Shown here in pieces: positions 36,801 to 51,064 of a stretch of 64,000 nt of DNA. The notes under the pieces are model-generated. The model searched no databases. It saw only the letters and a program-made list of their open reading frames with translations, and was not told the DNA's origin. A program made the translations under genes and the position numbers. This stretch comes from Albula goreensis (Eukaryota; Chordata; Actinopteri; Albuliformes; Albulidae): contig CM040748.1 of the NCBI GenBank assembly GCA_022829145.1, positions 25,180,501-25,244,500 on the forward strand. Direction: 5' to 3'. Each line of letters begins with the position of its first letter. Position 1 is the first letter of the stretch.

Positions 36801-39800
36801 GACATGATCTAAGGAAGCTACGATCGATAGAGACCTCCAGCAGCAGTTAAAATCAAGTTGTAGGGAAAAAAACTCCAAGCTTATTGTGCAGGCATGTTGT
36901 CTCATGGTGTAAATGACTGCATTAATTCCAATTGTGCTAGGACACATCAAACTTCAGCTGAGTACAGCAAATAATGGTGACCATTTGTAGAAGTTATTGT
37001 CAGTATTTCTTTTATGATAAGGCCAATGCCATCATGGGGTTAATGTATGTTTTGTGTATTACTAATGCTTTTGTATTACCATTGTAAATGCTCTGCATTT
37101 TCATTTGCATGTCATTAAGCTGATTCATAACAAGAATGTGCTGACAGAAATACCACCTGCTAGTCTGATATTTTGGAATAGCTAAAATAAAAGTCAATGC
37201 ACGCAGAATTTGTTTTGGAAAAGCCAAAAAATACATACTGCCAACTGGCTTTGTATAACAAGCAAATCTCTAAGGAAACATGCATATGGCTATTTCAGCT
37301 TGGGTATTAGTCCAACTTGCCATTACATCTCAAACTTTGTGTTTTATTAAGTTGCTGTGGCTTTAAGAAAAAAGACAGGGATTGATAATTCTGTGATAAT
37401 TCCACCCAAAAACACCATGCATTGTTTTCTACCACCTTCTCTCTTTCAATTTAAACAGATACTTTTGACTTTCTTAAGCACTGTGTCATGAGTCATGCCC
37501 CTATGATGACAGCAAATGCATCATATAGAGTTTGCGTACTCCTCTAATCTACATGGAGTGTTTCCTTTGATTTCGTCATCCGCTTGCTATTACTCAGAGG
37601 CAACGATATGCTGACACTGTCACATTGATCAATGACTGCTACCTTTATGATTCAGTGATATTAACTGCTTCACAGATTGTGCAAGGCAGCACTGTAACTG
37701 TCAGTGTTTGAGTAACTTACTTCATCTTTTATTACTTTTTAAGTTTTCAAACATCTGAGGGCACGGTTCTGTACCAAATTAGCTTGTGACTGTTCACTGC
37801 TGTTCTGCTTTTCTGAATTTATGTTTTCTGATGTTGCTAAAGTACTACATTTACTTTTCAATGCGATAATGAAAATAAAAACACTTTCCACCTTGTGTAT
37901 ATATCTGCAGCTATAACACCAATTAAAGTAAGGAGGATATTTGTGAAACTGCTTTCACAATGTAACTTAGAGCAGTTTGTTTTCAGAAGGGCAATGGGAT
38001 GTTGGGTTGGTTTAACTGGGACCTGAATATTGTTTTGGTCTGGTAGTGCATGGTGTGAGTGTAAGTGTTTGCATGAATTATCATTGTATCCCTGCATTTA
38101 CCCTTACTTACATTGCTTTATAATTAAAACCTAAACACCCAGTCTGAGATTGGAGTGCTGAGCCTTCACTATGTGTCATATGTGTGTTTTTTTTCAGTTT
38201 GACCCAGAGAGCTCGGGCTTCATCAGCACAGAGCGCTTCCGAGACCTGCTGGCGGCCCATGGCTCTGAGTTGGACCCCCATAAGCTGGAGGTTCTTCTGG
38301 CCCTGGCAGATGGCAACGCTGATGGCAAGATCTGCTACCAAGACTTTGTCAACCTGGTGAGACAACACACTGAGTGAAAAAGGTTCAGACTTTTACCATG
38401 TCCAAATACTTGCAGTTATTTTCAATGGTAAGTGTTCATTCATGAAGAAATGAGAAATGTCCCCATTCTGTTAATGGGACTCACAGACAGGCATATTTGG
38501 AGGATGTACACACGTGTACCTGGGTCATGATCCAACAGGTGTATGTCTCTTGCTATCCCCTCAAACAAACATGGAGCCGGTGTGAATCGGAAACCTGTGG
38601 ACACTGCTGCTGCTCTGTCAAATCAGACAGTTATATTTCACTTTGGCAGTTTTATTTGGCTTCAGCTGTTGTCGGATTTTTAAATATATATTGCCATTTG
38701 ATGTGGATTTGACTTTCCCTCTTATAAGGGAATTTACCTCCGGTACATGAACTATCCATGTGAATACAACCATTCATCCCGTAAGAAAATGATGAATTCA
38801 CAGCATGTAGAAAGAGCTGGCATGAGCAACAAAAGAGTGATGAATTTTAGCTTTCTGTAACAGCAGTGGGGTGGGATTAGCAGATCCTAAGTGTAGCTTA
38901 TTGTTGAGTACAGTGGGCACAGAATGGAACAGTGTTTCTGCGCTGCGGCCCACACCTTTCGCCATTGGCCCAGCCGGGTCATGTGAGAGTCAGAGGGCAG
39001 AGCCTGCAGCTGGAAGTGGGACAGAGAAGAATGAGGAGCATGTATTGGGGTCTGAGCAGCTATTGTTCCCTTCGGGAGCCCCCGTGGCTTTCGCATTCAC
39101 CGCCTGTCACAACAAAAGGCCAGGCGAGGGGGTGAAGGCGGGGCGGGGTCGGGCGGCGGGGGTCCGTGTGGGTTTATTTGCAGTAGCATCTTTACTTTAC
39201 AGCAAGCCCTTTCCCATAAAGCTGTCATTGTGATGGCTAGTAATTACCCCCACTCTTTCACTGCACCACCGGCAATATCCGCCAGTTCAGCCAGGGAATG
39301 CTTTCTGCCTCTGTCTCTTGGCTGAATATCAATCACTGCCCACAGCAGAGAATGGCTGAAACTTTACTCTCTCTTTCATGTGCACCAATAATAAAAAAAG
39401 GGTAAGAATCGGTCTACTCTTCTGGAAGAATTTGGGCAGACTGAGTCTTTATGGTGTTTAGCTGCAGGAACAGACGTGGGGACGAAGGGGGTTGGGGGAG
39501 GGGGGGGGGGTTTAGGGAGGGGGGTTAGATGTGCAGAATTGGATGTGTGTGGCACCGTTTGATCCCCCTCTGTTTGCCTTGGCTCAGACGCAGCCCATGG
39601 TTACCTACAGCAGACTCTCACAAATCTCTCAACAATCGATGCAAGAAAAAAACCAAAAACATTTAATTAAATAGTTGCTTGTTTTCTTCCAAAGGGGAGA
39701 CCCCAGAGAGCAGTTGACATTTGCAGTTTTGAAAAATTATGATTTTGATTTTCTGTTTTTGTTAGAATTGTCAAACAAATAAATGAAGCAAAAACATTTG

Positions 39801-42800
39801 GACTGATGTAGGGCTTGTTTCTGTATAATAAATATTTATAATGTTTTACAAACAGATACTACCACATGTACAGCAGGGTAACACTTCTGTAGGATATTAG
39901 CTTTAACCAGCACTGGTGTCTCCTGTATATTGCTTCTTTTATTGAGGTGATAGCTAAGGAAAGGCTCCTCTCTACGGAGTGAGATAGGACCTTTGAAGAC
40001 TGGGTGACGCAGCGCTTTTATCAAAACATCTATGCGATGCTCAGTGTAATTAGACACCTCGCAGAAGTGGGCTTTTCTGTGATCCAGATACTCGTGGTAT
40101 ATTTTTAGAGGTGCAATCATTTGGACGCATGAGACAAAATGATAGATGAGAAAATAACTGGTTTTAACCACCCCCAAGCTTCAAACTTCAAGACACTCAA
40201 CTTACATGATTCATCTTCAAGGACTTAAGAAGTGAAAACAAAAATAAATTTGGTGAAAGGAATGGTGGCGAATGGGAGTGAAGGGGAGGGTGGAAATACT
40301 CTTCATATAGCTCATGGCTAATTAGAGGCTTAGAAATGCTTGTTTGTTCATTTTATTCATTACAGGAATGTGGTAGCAACAAAGAATTTTGAGGGTCTGA
40401 AGAAATAAGAGTGGAGATAAACCAAAGTCTTGTCCTCTGAATATCCATTGAAATGAGAGCATATTGAAGGATATAAGAGATTACTCAGTCTGAAAGTTAA
40501 GCTGTTTCCTCAAGGATCGGCCGTCTCTGCTTCAAGTGCATCTCAGCTGGTGCACTTCTAATTGTCTTGTCTGTCACAAAATGAATCCGGCTTTGTGATA
40601 CGTATGGCGCAGCTAAAACTTGGCTCGTGGCAGAATGATATGTTCAGAATGATGTCAGTGCAGTGAGAATGAGCTGCTTAAAGTTTTGGAGGAGTCTTTT
40701 TATCCGTTTGAAAGCTGATTTCTACAAAAAGTTTTGGTCTTCTGTGATAAGTTGTGAGAAAGCAGCATAATTTTGAGACCATGTTGGAAAAGTGTTTTTC
40801 ATATGCATGTAATACTGCAGAACCTCTAATCCTAATACAGTCCTCTTTACCACTTGGCTGTCTTGGCTAGGATATCGTAGACTGCTGATAATCAAGTACC
40901 TTGTATATGGGGAAAAAGACATTCCTAAATGTTTGTGTGTCTCGGTCTCAACAGAGGAGTGTTTGCACAGCATTGTGGGGCTGCTGTAGAGAGTGCTGGA
41001 GATGAGAATTCCTCAGTCGTTGCTATGCGACGGGGAACATGGTTCTGGGGGCCTGAAGGAGGGTCAGATTGGGCGTTAGCTGTCACACTTGGGAACCATG
41101 GAGACGTGTGAGGATACCATGGAACAGAGCAGCAAAACCAGGACACACTCGACCGAGGGGAGTCCACGGCACAGCTCACTGTCATTGAGACCAGAGTAAC
41201 TGATCCAAGAACAGGGACTGCACCCGAATTAAGCGATGAAGGAATGCACTTAGTTACCTTTTCAGGAATTTGTGTTACACTTACATAATTCACATATAAA
41301 TGGACTCAAAGACGACACATGAAAAGAAAATATGAATACATATGAATTTGAAGATAATATGAATAAATTCACTAGATTTTAGTATTAAAAATTAAATGCA
41401 ATTCCCTCACGTGTACTAAGGACGTGTGCTTTTCCTTTCTGATATCCACATTAAAAATGCTAATATGAATGTCCTTACTGTAAAAAATGTGTGGTATGTG
41501 TTAATGTTGCCAAACTACTTGATCTTTCCACATGCAAGTGGTTGTAAAACTGGTCGTTGCAATCACCATGTCAGAAATACTTTATGTGTGGTACAGGGAT
41601 GAAAGTCAGAGGAACCCTCAGAGCCCTGATGGAGGGTCTTGCCAAGTGAAACATTAGCACTTATCGATATGGCAGTAAATAAACACAGCTTGCAAGGAAC
41701 ACAGTATTGGGAAGTTTGGTTTCTTTGATTACTCTTGAGGGATTGTCCTCCTCAAGCATCTTTGTGTGAAATCTGCAGATGGGCAAACATACTCACCTAA
41801 ATATGGTACTGTCACATTAATGTCCAGAGTGCATTGGCATCTGGTTCATCAGGGGTGGACCTGCTCATGAACCATACATTGCAGGGCTCCAGATGGCGCC
41901 TGAAATGGTCGCCAATATGACTAACATGTTTATTTTGCGATTTTTTTTTCCTAAAGATTTTTTTTTGTGTGGAGCCCTGGTCATTGGGAGTGATTGAATG
42001 AGAGCACATAATGATAAAAACAGGCCATTTGGCCTATCTTGGCTTGTCATTTTGTTGCAGTCTACAGAGTAGACAGGGCTTCGCCATTCATGGACTTGAG
42101 CATCCCTGGTGTTTCTGCCTCTATAATATGACCTGGACTCCTTTGAATTACTTCCTATGTGAAATTTAAGCTTTTACAAATATCCACCATCGGATAACCT
42201 TTGCTGTGGGGATTTTTCTTATCTTGCAGATGAGCAACAAGCGTTCCAACAGTTTCCGACGGGCCATCCTGCAGGGTGGGCGACAACTGAAAGGGGCGAC
42301 TCTGAAGGAGGAAGTGGGCCTTGGCCTGTCTCAGCGATTGGTGCGCCACATCGCCTACGAGACACTTCCCCGGGAGATCGACCGAAAATGGTACTTCGAC
42401 AGTTACACCTGCTGCCCTCCACCCTGGCTCATCCTGGCCATCACTATCGCAGAGGTACGTTTTGCCCCATCTGAGTTATAGGATCTTAACTCAAATGGGG
42501 CCTTACTCGTAAAGTGTCTCAGTGTAGTACTGCTGATCCAAGATCACTTTTGCATTTTCCCTCCTAATGGCTAGGAGTTTGGATTAGAATATGGACATGA
42601 GAAATCTGATCCTAGATCATCCCTTGCACTCAGAGATGCTTTATGAATACAGGCCCTGGAAGCTAGTCATACACTTCTGACACATTTTTAGCCTGCAGTA
42701 TCATTTGACCATGTAAAATATCCTCATTTTGCCATTTCCCAAAGTATCTTGCTGTGTTTTTCTGATCCTGTAGGTGGCAGTGTTCATGTACTATGGCCTG

Positions 42801-45800
42801 CAGCTGGACCGCTGGGTGTTACAGGTGTCCCACCCAATGTTTCTGAAGGGGCCACTGCCCTACCACCCCCAGCTACGGGCCCAGGCCTGGCGCTACCTCA
42901 CCTATGTGTTCATGCATGCAGGGTGAGTCATGTGGACCTGATACTGTTGAACAAACAGACCTGTCTTTAACACAATTTACAACATAATTGTTTTTGTAGC
43001 TGGTATGCTATTGTTTTTACAGTGTATGCAACTGAGCTGATATTACATTTTTATTTGGCCTGTACGGAATTGATTTCGCTTAATGTCAACAGAGAGCTTT
43101 GAAAGCCTCTCAACATTCAGGTTGAGAGCATGCAAAACACAAAAGCACTCATTCAAATATAGAGCACATCACTGTCTACATAATTAGGTGAGCTCAATCT
43201 CTCTGTAATTAGTGCTTGAAGTTATTTTACACCCAGGCGATAAAGAACTGTAATATAATGCAAATGTAATTTAGCAACATTCAGTCATGAGCATTTGATT
43301 TATGAACAGCTCAGACTGAAGTGCACTAGGCTGAATATGAGGAGACAGAGCCTTCAAGGTACCTCACAAGCATTGATTTCCTCCAACTTTCATTATTAAT
43401 TCTGACTAAATATATATGTCACTACAGGAAATTTAGAGACACACACGTAACATAATCATTTGGGAGAAATAATTAAGAAATGGTAAAGCAGAATCCTGGG
43501 AAAGACTTTTAGAGATATATTCACTCTGACATTGAAGAGGCCTAGATTTAGTTCTCCAAGTAAATAATGTAATTCCCACAATGCCTGTTTAGTGTTGTTC
43601 AGTTTCTTTGGGTTGATGCAATCTGCCTTTCATTAGCTGAGGTGATGTTTCTCTGAATACACTTCCGTGTGCACCCTGTGCTGGAAGAAAGCTGTTTCCT
43701 CCTCAGTGACAAGCCCCTGATAGTGTGACGACCTCTGTGTATTCCACAGTAATATGCTTTGATGTGAATCTGTATCGACCCCCTCCATAATATAATCCCC
43801 ACATAAGATGCAAGTACTGGTGTCTCCTGTCTGTGTAAACTACCAGAAAGTAAATATCATGGGGAGGAACCAGACAAGCTAAGGTGGCACCTTGCTGTAG
43901 CTTAGCTGGCGAGATGCAGTATTCGCAGTAATGCAGTAACGGGACTTCACAGTATTTTGATAAAGGCAAGTGCATTTATTAAACAATATTCTTTTATATT
44001 CCCTGATAGTCTCAGAAAAAGAGGCACACTCGATCTGAATTGACTACTGTTAATGTGCCTGGTCAGGACAATAGATGAAACACATTTCATTTATAACAAT
44101 CCTTATTTATTGTTTCAAAGTGGCATTTTGTGATTTATGTAGTACATTCTATGTCACATGCACTGCTGTCGGGGAAAATATATGTAGCGAATAGCATGCT
44201 TTACATTTCCACAGCTTTACCAACAAAGGAATGTTTGTGTCATTGTGTGTAGACAATGGAGTTTCTCTCCCTGCAAAATGGAGAAGGAAAGCCGTGGATC
44301 CCTCTTTGTCTCGTTTGCATTGAGATATAAATGGCCCTTGTTATCAGTACTGCTACTTTGTTGTGCACTCCAGCAGGCAGGGGGGAAGTATAATCAATAC
44401 TCATTGTCCTCACCTATGATGCTGTCAGTATACTTAACTGTTTGCATCCGAATATTGGTGTGTGTTAAGAAACGTGTTCAGAGTCACAACCAGACTAGGA
44501 TCTCGGCCGCCGAACTCACTTGATGATAGTCACTCAGCAGCTCGCAGTTTGGCTGCTGTGTCTGGTTCCAGACAAGTCCGGAAGGTTCTGGATGCGGTGC
44601 GGTCTCAGGCCAGGGTCCGGCACAGGCCGTGATTAATGCGCAGCTCAAAGAGCTCAGAGAGAAACAGGACACTGGCGCGGGCAAATCTGCAAACTCCTAC
44701 CTTTTTTATTTCTTTATTTATTTATTTTGCTGTGGCACCCAAATCTGTCAGTGCTGAGCCTGGCTTCTGTCCGCAGTGTGTGAGTGTGAAGGACACGGCG
44801 GGGTGCAGCCCAGCCATACTCCTCCACAGCTGAAAAGCTGGAGCCTGGAAAACAGCGACGGCAGGAGTTCTCTGCCCTCTTGTGAGGCTGTGGTGATGGT
44901 TCTGTGCGAAAAGCACTAACCGTGACAGATTGTTTTCTCTGAGAAACAGACACTGCGTGATGCTGGTACAGTGCAGCAATCAACCACAGGACAACCACAG
45001 GAAGGAAGCTCCTCTTGCTGTCCACCCACTGTTTATGGCCTTACGTCGCTGTGGTAACAGGCAGCAGCATTGTCTCCAATCTTCTCCTATTATTTTATTA
45101 GAAATTGACTATTATGGAGCTGTGAGATCGATTAGATGCAACTATTTTCTTTTTCTGATTTTCTTACTCTGTGTGCTGGTATCACAGGTCGCCATTCTGG
45201 GTGCCTGAGACAGGAACTATGAGTGTCCACAGACTGTAAACTCCCAACAGCTTTGAAGTCCTAGTCAGCACTGCACTGCTGTTCACCTGCCATCCCTCCT
45301 TGTGTATTAAGTTACTGAGATATCTCAGCACTGTTGACAAAGCAGGAAATGAGTCTGAGAGACTCTGATAGGGGACTGCACTCTCATGTGCTGTGTAATC
45401 TACCATACTTCTCTTGCTCCTGGCAATGGCTAAATACGAGGCTACTGTCCCATGATTGAACATTGTGCTGCTTTGTACTGCAATAATGTTTGTGCCAGAC
45501 TTCAACATTGTGGTGCTCTGACTCTAATGATTTTTTCCCAGGATGGAAAACTGCACTGCTCTGACTAATAATTTTATCCCGGGACAGAACAATGTAGTGC
45601 TCTGACTTTAGTGATTTTATCCCAGGAAAGAAAACTGGAGTGTTTCCTAAGAATTTTGTTCTGGGATAGAAAAATGAGATGATCTGACTGTAGTGTTTTT
45701 TTCCTAGAACAGAACACAGTGGTGCTCTTGCTTGAATGACTTTATCCCAGGACAGAACACTGCATTGCTCTCTGACTCTAATAATTTTGTCCCAGGAGAG

Positions 45801-48800
45801 AACACAATGGTGTTCTGACTGTAATGATTTTGTCCCAGGATAGAACACCTCGGGCTTAACATGGCCATGCAGCTGCTGGTGGGGGTGCCCCTGGAGATGG
45901 TCCATGGTGCGATGCGGATCGGCCTGGTCTATGTTTGTGGAGTCCTGGCAGGTGGGTATAGATTTGCCTGGTCTATGTTTGTGGAGTCCTGGCAGGTGGG
46001 TATAGATTTGCCTGTTTTATGTGTGTGGAGTCCTGGCAGGTGGGTATAGGTCTGCCTGGTCTACATGTGCAGGGTCCTGGCAGGTGGGTGTAGGTCTGCC
46101 TGGTCTGTGTATGCAGGGTCCTGGCAGGTGGGTGTAGGTCTGCCTGGTCTATGTATGCAGGGTCCTGGCAGGTGGGTGAAGGTCTGCCTGGTCTATGTGT
46201 GCAGGGTCCTGGGAGGTGGGTATAGGTCTGCCTGGTCTATGTGTGCAGGGTCCTGGGAGGTGGGTGTAGGTCTGCCTGGTCTATGTGTGCAGGGTCCTGG
46301 GAGGTGGGTGTAGGTCTGCCTGGTCTATGTGTGCAGGGTCCTGGGAGGTGGGTGTAGCCCAGGCCGCTGTTTACCAGGACTCTTCAGATGCCTTGTTGCA
46401 CAGACTCAATGAGCTCAGACCCTGCCTGTGTCAGAGGTCATGCTCTGTGTTATTTGTGCCCTGTCGGGCCTCTTGCACTGCATTTGTTTATGACTTAAAG
46501 CAGACATTTTGTCCAGGACAGATGGTCTATAGCTGTGACTTTTTTTTTAGCCCCCCTCCCTTACACTTCAAAGGTTCCTCCTTTGTCTGGTAATGAAGAG
46601 CTTTTACCCTGACCAAGCTCAAAAGGCCAACTGAATCGTCCCTGACACTCCAAAACATCATGTCCATTCCCTCCCACTCCCCACCCCGCTTCACCCCTCT
46701 TCTAATGTCCTGCGAAACTGGGAGTGGAAAATAGGGCCTTGGTATTTTCAATTTCCCAGAATCTTTGAGGGGAAATGTCAGGACAGTTTTGCCAATGACA
46801 TTAGCAGCTAATGTAATTTCCTTCTGCAGTGCATTGGGGTTGGGGGTGTGGGGGGGTGGGGGTGGTGGAGTGGTTTGGTTGCAGGAGGAGCTGCTCCCTG
46901 TGGCTTGGCTCAGCTGTATCCAGCAGATAAGCATGTGTGCCCCCTTCCCCCCTACCCCCCACCGGGGGATGAATGTATCAGCAGTCACGTACAGGGAGTT
47001 ATGTGATAATCCTGCTTTATTTCCGAAAAAACGCCCAAAAATAAAGACATGGGATTTGCCTCGTTGACTCTGTGGAGTTATGGTGCTCTCAGGAGGCCCT
47101 GCCCGCCACACGCTCTGTTCCGGTGCCAGGATGCTCTGAAGGGGCGAGCGGGCAGCGTCTGTGTGGGAGGGACTCTGTTACTGTAAAAGGTCGGGTGGGT
47201 TAGCAGATGGGCTCCTGTGAGAAAGGTGTCAGGTGGTCAGAGCACACAGATGAGACCACTCCACCCAACGCATGCATTAACATTTAGACATTTAACACAC
47301 GCTCTCATCTGGGGCTGCTTGCACAGCTTAGTTCAGTGTTTCACATTACAGTCTTTAAATACAGCTGCATATGTTACTGAAGCTCTTCAGGATAACTGCC
47401 TTGTTTAAAGGATACAAGAGAGTCTGCACTTGAGAATCAGACTTGCATCCTGTGAGTTTAAAGCCTGGTCCCTTAGCAGTTGTACTACCTTGCCTTTAAC
47501 ACCTTGCTGTCCTGTCACCGTGCATGCTGGGTGGGGTGGAGCAGGGTAGGGGACAGCTGTGTGGCAGGGGCCCTGACCCCTGTGTGAAATGAGGAGGAAA
47601 ATGTGCTATAAATCAGCCGGAGGACAACGTGGCTCCACTGGGGGGGGCTCTGTCTCCTGGGCCCCCTGCTGTGTTAATTAGAAATCGACCCAGTGACTTT
47701 TTTTGGCGGGGTGGGGGTGGGTGGGCATTGTGGTCTTTTGTTTGCGTACCTGCTTTTTTGTACCATTAATGTAACAGACGGGGAGGCACAGGCAGGGCAA
47801 CGTTGGTTGAAATTTGTGATCTGGATCACCTGGCTGGAAACCTGTGTCAATTTCCCCCCACACCCCCACATGCCCATCACACACCCCTGCACAGCATCAT
47901 CAGCTCATGAGTGAAGAGTGTTTTAGCAAAAATGAACTGATCCTCTTTCCCCTCACCTGGCCACATCTCACAGTACTGACTTGATGTGTACCTAAGCCAG
48001 ACAGCTTTAATTGTTTCAGATCTCATGCTTTGGAACAGTAACAAAATGATTACTGAGGGTGCTTTGGTTTTGGAGTTAGTTTAGCTGACAGTTTAGATGT
48101 GTTGAAAGGGAATGTAAGGGAGGGGGAAGTAGCAGACAATGGGGATATTTTTTATGTTAAATAATAATAATGTCAGTGCTGATTGCTGTAATAACACTGT
48201 GGAATTTAGAGGGGAAGTTAAAGACAATGGGGATATTTTTTCTATATCAAATATTGATGTATGTATATAATATAAATAATGATAATAGCGGCTGCTCACT
48301 ATAATAACAGTGTGAACTCCGGGTGTCTTCTCCCTGAGCCCTGCAGTGATGGAGCCGGGCCTTGGCGCAGGGAGACGCACAGCTGCTCGTTTGTCTCAGG
48401 AAGCATATAATCATCCGCTCACATCCTTCCACAGCTATGTCTGTGCTAGGCAGCTAATGACATTCAGATTACAGGCAGCACCGTCTCTTTGATCTCCACG
48501 GTAACACCTCAGGAAGGGCTGGGAAACTCTGACAGTCTCGGCTCGGGAAGTGATTCCACTGTGCTTCTCTGTACAAATCAAATCTTTGTTTCCTTTTTGT
48601 TTATTTGTAATTTTTGTAAGAGCTGTTTGTGCTCACAGTTGTGTTTATTCGCATTCTCTTTGGAAGCAGGCACAAAGTTATTGGACAAATGAGTCCTGGA
48701 GCTGGCGGGTGTGTGGTGATGTGCAGTGGGACAGCAGAGCTAACGAGGGGCCTGCATCCTCATCCGTCCTGAGAGAGGATCCCCAATTACTTTCCACACT

Positions 48801-51012
48801 TGACAGTTTCAGTGAACTGAAGACGGGAGGCAAAGCAACAATTTTCTGTGCAACCTCCTCCTGCTACAGCACAAATATGAAAACATATGCTGCCTAATAA
48901 GCTGTATGCAGTATATCCCTGGCTAATATGTATCCATTACATTTGGCCTTCTCTTCTGAATCGAGTACGGTCAATAATTTTGTGCTGAAAATGGGAAGGG
49001 TATGTTCATGCAATACATGATGCATATATTAAAATGTCTTTTCAATGCCAGTGTTACTCTGATCTGTCCAAAATATTGATTAATGATTCGTTTAACATTT
49101 CTACATCTGCAGTGTGGGGATATGTGGCATTAAATGCTGTTAAAATTAGCTGCTGGTGTGTGGTACCTGGGAGCTCTAGTGGGTTGTAAGTCAGCCTTTT
49201 CATTGGTCTGCCTGCACAGGGCCAGTCTAGAGCATCACCTGACTGGACCAGAGATGTCCGCCATCAGCAGCTATTCATCTAGTTCAGTGTCAGATCACCT
49301 AACAGAAGTAGACCACTGTAAACATGGAGGAGCCTTGGGAGAGTGATTATGGGCTGTTTCCCTTCAGGCGCTGCCTCTATAAATGGAATCCTGGGTGCGT
49401 CTCTTTACCTTGCTCACAGCTGGCTAAATGTCAGAGGCATTGCTGAGGTGATTAAGACAAATTAGGGGATCACCGCATATCTTTGAATACAGTCCAGGGC
49501 AGAGCATACACACAGTAGCTCATGTATATGCACATGCACACATACATATCTGTTCAATATTTTTTTTTTTAAAAATGGACCATTGATCATTGAATGCATG
49601 TTGTAATGTTAAGTTAAGCATCTTAATTTGCTGTCCCTAAAGTTGCAGGTGTTGGAAGGCAGGCCAGATAATGGGGTGAATGGGGCAGTGGAGGTGGAGA
49701 TAATGCTCATTCCTCTCAGCACCTTAGTCCAGGAGTGGGCAAAGATTTAATGCCAGTTTCTGTTTTCATTTATTTAATTAGCCCCAATCATTTATGTAAT
49801 CTGATATTTTCATTACATTTCTTTACAAGGTCATTAAAGATAGCTAAAGACAGTTCTTGTGTCCCTCTTGTGGAAACAGTGCTGTCATGTAATATAGAAG
49901 TCAATCAATATATATGGCTGATCAGCTAATTAGGACAACCATACATGTGGCTCTGCAGAAATGGACTTGCCTACCCCTGAATTCGCCAGAATTTGATGTC
50001 CAATAAGTAGTTTAACTTAAAGCCCCACTATGCAGAAGTGGCTCCTGTCTGCCTGGTCTGAACTTTGAGCTCATTTTTACAAAACCTAAGCGTGACCTCC
50101 GTTAGCCAGCCTGCCAGGTGCACTGTGGGGTTTCAGTCTGTAAGGTGTGATAGAAATTTATATTTCTCCTACATGAAATATGATTTCAACTACTAATTTA
50201 TATTCAGTTTTGGTCACTAGTCATTAATCTGAATTATCCATATATATGCACTGGACTATTAATTTGTATTGGTCACGTACATAATGATTTTACTTACATT
50301 CATGTGTTATTCAACATTATAAATCACTGTCCTGTGTTCAGTGTTCACAGATTCTGCATGTCTGTTTAAATTGTGCCAAAAGGCTTTTGCTTGTGGAAAA
50401 TAACAAAGAGATACATTCTTAGGCTTTATCAGGCCCAGACTGACCGTATAAGAAAGGTACAGTCCTCTATATCCTTTAGACAAACAATTACTGCTTCCCC
50501 CATATTGCAATATTGAACAAGACGAAGACAACTTTGACTGTTCTCCATTATTTAAGGATATTTTTGCCACAATAAAGGTCACAGGGATGAGGTGATAAGG
50601 GTGAGGGCAGAGAGTGACTGTTTTGAAGGTGTTGAGTGACAGTGTGTGCTGTCTGTGCACTCCTCTGCAGGGTCCCTGGCTGTGTCTGTGGCAGACATGA
50701 CTGCTCCAGTGGTGGGCTCATCAGGTGGCGTCTACGCTCTGGTCTCCGCCCACCTCGCCAACGTCGTCATGGTGAGTCCATAGGGAGTAGAAAGGGGCTA
50801 AAGAAAGTTCAGGTGTCAAAGCAAATGGCAAAGGGCCATTTCTAGGCCTAATGATGCTTGCTAATTCCAGCTTTGGAAGTGACATTTTCCTTTCTTCTCA
50901 TCCAATCACCTGAACAGGCTGAAGTGAGGCAGGATTTACCTCATGATTGGTGGACTAATAGGGAGCCTGGATATTGTTGCAGTGCACTCAGTTTAGTTGT
51001 GTATAATTCATG

Positions 51013-51064
<52 letters not shown>

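Larger units (their letters stand above)
10414..38197. other. RHBDL3 intron 2 (27.8 kb)
   Basis: This is a single large intron between the microexon and the EF-hand exon. It contains a templated 41-bp duplication, a 27-bp minisatellite, SINE copies, foldback elements and many TG/CA/AG microsatellites, each listed separately. GC-richer stretches (about 11.0-12.0, 15.3-16.6, 30.06-30.33 kb) and TAATTA-rich stretches (about 31.96-32.15 kb) could be regulatory, but nothing in the sequence proves it. One open stretch at 34840-35034 is preceded by an acceptor-like AG. I found no tRNA, rRNA or other gene. Confidence 0.6.
46362..50670. other. RHBDL3 intron 6 (after the minisatellite)
   Basis: This contains G-rich tracts (46835-46868, 47705-47724), a degenerate SINE, an imperfect local duplication (48135-48320) and a foldback-like element near 49.73-49.98 kb. 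No exon is visible. Intron 6 runs 45952-50670 in total. Confidence 0.55.

Noticed and set aside
45384..46593. Open frames of 173 codons (minus) and 62-102 codons (plus) around RHBDL3 exon 6
   Set aside because: They are produced by the 43- and 44-bp tandem arrays; only the 37-codon exon 6 segment is supported by protein similarity.
51017..51064. Poly-asparagine coding repeat
   Set aside because: This is an (AAT)16 microsatellite in RHBDL3 intron 7 with no supporting exon.
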